A DNA stretch of 7,279 bases, taken from positions 1-7,279 of the forward strand of contig JAUVQP010000078.1 of NCBI GenBank assembly GCA_030598075.1, given 5' to 3'. The stretch comes from Miltoncostaeaceae bacterium (GTDB lineage: Bacteria > Actinomycetota > Thermoleophilia > Miltoncostaeales > Miltoncostaeaceae). Each line of letters opens with the position of its first letter. Position 1 is the stretch's first letter. A program made the translations under genes and the position numbers. Below the pieces are notes generated by a model. It did no database searches. It worked only from the letters and a program-made list of their open reading frames with translations, and was not told the origin of the DNA. Of this stretch, positions 5,009 through 7,279 are shown one piece after another.

Positions 5009-6475
5009 CTACGCGACCAGGGCCGCCGCCAGCCGCGCGGCCGCGGCGTTGGTGGGGCAGACGATCGCGCCCGCGCCCTCCATCGTCGCGACCTGTCGGC
5101 CCGCCGGCTGCGGGTCGGCGTCGGTCCCCAGCACGTGGCAGACCACCATCAGGTCGGGGTTCCGTCGCCGGGCGGTCTCGATCGCGGGCGTCAGCGCGCC
5201 CGCGGGGTCGGGATGACTCGCGTAGCCCAGCACCACGTCGAGCAGCAGCACCGCTGTCTCGGGGCGGCCGCCCTCCGCCTCGATCAGCTCGGCGCGCGCG
5301 AGCGGATCGATCATCGGGTGCGGGCGACCCCGGGTGAACTCTTCCTCGCCGAGATCCACGCAGACATGGCCGGCCCACTCGCCGCCCAGGGTGAGGCGGC
5401 GGGCACCGCCTGCCGGCGCATTCGACGTCACGTCGCCGAGGGCGGACGCGAGGATCGCGGCCGCCTCGCCACAGAGCGTCCCCCCCGCGAACAGCCCCCG
5501 TACGTCACCATCGTGCTCGCCCGCGAGCCCCGGGGCCGACCACTCCGGCAGCCCCGGCGCCCCGGCGATGGCCGCCGCAGCCACCGCGGCCTCCTCGAGC
5601 GTCTGCGTGACCGTCACGCCCGCGAGGGGTTCGGCCGGTCCTCCGACGAAGCAGGCGACCGCCGGCGTTCCGCAGTCGCCCAGCGCGTCCAAGACGCGGG
5701 AGGCGACCTCCGCCGCCGGGGGCTTGCTGACGACGACGATCACCTCGGTTCCGGGGTCGGCGTCGAGGCGAGCGATCGCGTCGAGCATCGAGCGGGCGCC
5801 CACCGCGGCGCCGAGGTCGCGTCCGCCGGTTCCGTAGCAGGCGCTCACGCCCGCCCCGGCCGCGTCGAGGAGCACCGTGATTTCCTGGGCCCCGGTTCCG
5901 GCGGCCGCGGCCACGCCCACCGGGCCGCGCGACACCGCATTCGCGAAGCCCAGGCCGACGCCGTCGAGGATCGCGGTTCCGGCGCCCGGACCCATGACGA
6001 GCCGGCCCTCCCGATGCGCGCGCCGCTTCAGGGCGATCTCGTCGTCGAGACTGACGCCGTCCGAGAACAGCAGCACGTCCATCCCCGCGCCGAGAGCCTT
6101 GTGGGCCTCGATGGCGGCGTATTCACCCGGCACCGAGACGACCGCCAAGTCTGCTTGTGTCGCCCGGAGGCTGCGTGTCCGCGGGGTCGGCACACCGCCG
6201 CCCGGCTCTTCGGCCGAGCCCGCCAGCGCCGCGCTCGCGGCGAGCACGCCGCGCTCGGGGTCGTCTCCGGACGCCACGATGGCCACGTCCCCCGGGCCGG
6301 CATCGTCAAGCGACCCATGCCAGAGGCCGAGCCCTCGGGCCTCCGCCACGTTCGCGGGGGTCGCCATGAAGCACGCGGCTTGGGTCACCCCGTCCTGGGA
6401 CTCCGCCGCGCGCGCGGCGGCCATCATGCGCGCGCTGTCCGCCCAGCGGCCCTCCAGGACGCGGCACGCGATCAC
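5009..6475 (-). CDS. fdrA: FdrA/AllF-family acyl-CoA-synthetase-like protein
   Basis: About 488 residues from a GTG at 6475. It follows E. coli FdrA (AllF) closely in order of motifs: a short N-terminal region with ATPANVAEARGLGLWH (38-53), then SVPGEYAAIEAHKAL (114-128), LLFSDGVSLDDEIALK (135-150), GPGAGTAI (162-169), a second domain with GTGAQEITVLL and YGTGGRDLG, SKPPAAEV (250-257), and a third with LFAGGTLCGEAA, EFTRGRPHPMIDPLAR (379-394) and LLLDVVLGYASHPDPA. The fold resembles succinyl-CoA synthetase alpha/beta parts. In E. coli the protein joins DUF1116 and DUF2877 proteins as oxamate carbamoyltransferase. This copy ends about 60-70 residues earlier than E. coli FdrA, and has GPGAGT where E. 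coli has GPDCGT. Its GTG overlaps the TGA of the decarboxylase (GTGA), and its TAG touches the glycosyltransferase ATG. The substrate here may differ from oxamate; the gene symbol denotes family only. Confidence 0.9.
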   Translation of the reverse strand: MIACRVLEGRWADSARMMAAARAAESQDGVTQAACFMATPANVAEARGLGLWHGSLDDAGPGDVAIVASGDDPERGVLAASAALAGSAEEPGGGVPTPRTRSLRATQADLAVVSVPGEYAAIEAHKALGAGMDVLLFSDGVSLDDEIALKRRAHREGRLVMGPGAGTAILDGVGLGFANAVSRGPVGVAAAAGTGAQEITVLLDAAGAGVSACYGTGGRDLGAAVGARSMLDAIARLDADPGTEVIVVVSKPPAAEVASRVLDALGDCGTPAVACFVGGPAEPLAGVTVTQTLEEAAVAAAAIAGAPGLPEWSAPGLAGEHDGDVRGLFAGGTLCGEAAAILASALGDVTSNAPAGGARRLTLGGEWAGHVCVDLGEEEFTRGRPHPMIDPLARAELIEAEGGRPETAVLLLDVVLGYASHPDPAGALTPAIETARRRNPDLMVVCHVLGTDADPQPAGRQVATMEGAGAIVCPTNAAAARLAAALVA

Positions 6476-7279
6476 GCCAGCGTCGGTCGGCGATCCGGGC
6501 CCACCAGCAGCGGCTCGTCTTGCGACGAGAGCTCCTCCTCGTCGCTGGCGGGCAGCCTCAGCACGGTGGCGCGGTCTCCCTCGACCATCACGGCTCCGGG
6601 TCGCGCGTGGATGAACGGCGACGCCTGAGCGATTCCGTAGGCGCCGGCCTGGCCGATCCAGACCAGGTCGCCGACGGCGAGGGGCGGCAGGGGAACCTCG
6701 CGGGCGACGGCGTCGTGCTGCAGGCACAGAGGGCCGAAGAGATCGGTCGGCCGGATCGCCCCGAGGCGGGGAGCGACCGGCGTGACCGGCGAGCGCTTCC
6801 ACATGACGCACGGGATCTGGGTGATGCCGACGTCGAGCACGACGGCCCCCGGCCCCCGCCGCTCGATGACCCGTGCCAGGAGCCACCCTGCGTCGCGCAC
6901 GAGCGCCCGCCCGGGCTCCACGATCAGGCGCGGGACAGCGGCCCCCACGGCCGCGCGCGCCGCCTCGGCGTACCGGGCGAGCTCGGGTGCCGTGGGCCAG
7001 CCGCCTCCGAGATCGAGCCACTCCACGCCCCCGAGGGCGTCGCCGATCTCGCGAAGCTGCCGCGCCGCGCGCTCGAAGCGCGCGACCGGGAGCGGATACC
7101 GTACGGTGACGCTGTGGATCGGCGGACCGCTCGCCGGCAGCGGCCCCAGTTGGTAGGCGCCCAGATGCACGTGCAGGCCGCTGACCGGAAGGCCCGCCCG
7201 GGCGAGCATGCGGGCTGCGGCCGGAACCATGCGGGCGGGGAGGCCGAAGCGGTCGGCTCCGGCTCGGTCGGGAGGGGTC
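6472..7279 (-). CDS. Fold-type-III PLP-dependent amino-acid decarboxylase, C-terminal part
   Basis: The frame is open to the right edge (TPPDRAGADRFGLPARM...), so the N-terminal part with the PLP lysine is missing; 268 residues are visible. They match the diaminopimelate/ornithine/arginine decarboxylase family: RFGLP (equivalent to the KFGI segment), GLHVHLG at 34-40, the phosphate-binding glycine loop LDLGGGW at 88-94, EPGR at 121-124, GPLC with the catalytic cysteine at about 185 contributed across the dimer interface, and GAYG with the PLP-contacting Tyr at about 214. After the cysteine the sequence is LQHD, unlike the C-D/E-S-x-D of typical diaminopimelate decarboxylases, so a different amino acid or a carrier-bound substrate (as in BtrK-type enzymes) is possible. 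Overlap with the FdrA-like start by four bases indicates translational coupling. It is the most upstream visible gene of the minus-strand operon. Confidence 0.88.
   Translation of the reverse strand, partial: TPPDRAGADRFGLPARMVPAAARMLARAGLPVSGLHVHLGAYQLGPLPASGPPIHSVTVRYPLPVARFERAARQLREIGDALGGVEWLDLGGGWPTAPELARYAEAARAAVGAAVPRLIVEPGRALVRDAGWLLARVIERRGPGAVVLDVGITQIPCVMWKRSPVTPVAPRLGAIRPTDLFGPLCLQHDAVAREVPLPPLAVGDLVWIGQAGAYGIAQASPFIHARPGAVMVEGDRATVLRLPASDEEELSSQDEPLLVGPDRRPTLA

Noticed and set aside
3606..5378. Minus-strand open frame of 590 codons spanning glycosyltransferase and FdrA-like genes
   Set aside because: It is composed almost wholly of Arg, Gly, Ala and Pro and is the off-frame of real genes on the same strand.
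3707..6628. Plus-strand open frame of over 970 codons opposite the glycosyltransferase and FdrA-like genes
   Set aside because: It is Arg/His/Gly/Asp-rich without recognisable domains and is antisense to three confidently identified genes; long antisense frames are expected at this GC content.
6476..7021. Upstream extension of the FdrA-like frame to 7021
   Set aside because: It overlaps the decarboxylase in another frame with low-complexity Arg/Ala/Gly sequence; GTG 6475 gives the proper FdrA N terminus.

Overview
This is a compact, very GC-rich stretch (roughly 70% or more by eye, third codon positions almost all G or C) with almost no intergenic DNA. Composition, GTG starts, GTGA-type gene junctions and a TAGGCT hexamer six bases before an ATG (leaderless style) suggest an actinobacterium, possibly a deep-branching one such as a Thermoleophilia-like lineage. 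The class-level guess is inference only.

Layout, left to right: (1) the 3' part of a plus-strand DsbA/FrnE-type thioredoxin-fold protein (1-561); (2) a minus-strand DUF2877 protein (about 473-1330), whose tail overlaps gene 1 convergently; (3) a small plus-strand protein of unknown function (1307-1639) with a likely leaderless promoter, overlapping minus-strand genes at both ends; (4) a minus-strand small protein of unknown function (1596-2033), coupled to the gene before it; (5) a minus-strand flavoprotein of the CoA-disulfide reductase/NADH oxidase type (2030-3364); (6) a minus-strand OsmC-family protein (3433-3870); (7) a minus-strand glycosyltransferase of the MSMEG_0565 type (3845-5008); (8) a minus-strand FdrA/AllF-type acyl-CoA-synthetase-like protein (5009-6475); (9) the 3' part of a minus-strand fold-type-III PLP amino-acid decarboxylase (6472 to the right edge). 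No tRNA, rRNA, CRISPR array, insertion sequence or long repeat was seen, and no gene-free stretch exceeds 70 bases.

Genes 9, 8, 7 and 6 abut or overlap (GTGA overlap, TAG|ATG abutment, 26-base overlap), and 5 and 4 are joined by another GTGA overlap after a 68-base gap. The minus strand therefore reads as one or two operons transcribed right to left. Two themes emerge. First, FdrA and DUF2877 are two of the three subunits (AllF, AllH) of the enterobacterial oxamate carbamoyltransferase; the third, DUF1116 (AllG), is not in the window. Here FdrA is translationally coupled to a decarboxylase, not to ureide genes. Second, there are three thiol-redox proteins (OsmC, CoA-disulfide-reductase-like flavoprotein, DsbA-like). 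The glycosyltransferase belongs to a family normally found with a radical-SAM/nitrilase/acetyltransferase cluster, none of which is visible here. The combination may be an uncharacterised amino-acid or amide modification pathway; that is a hypothesis.
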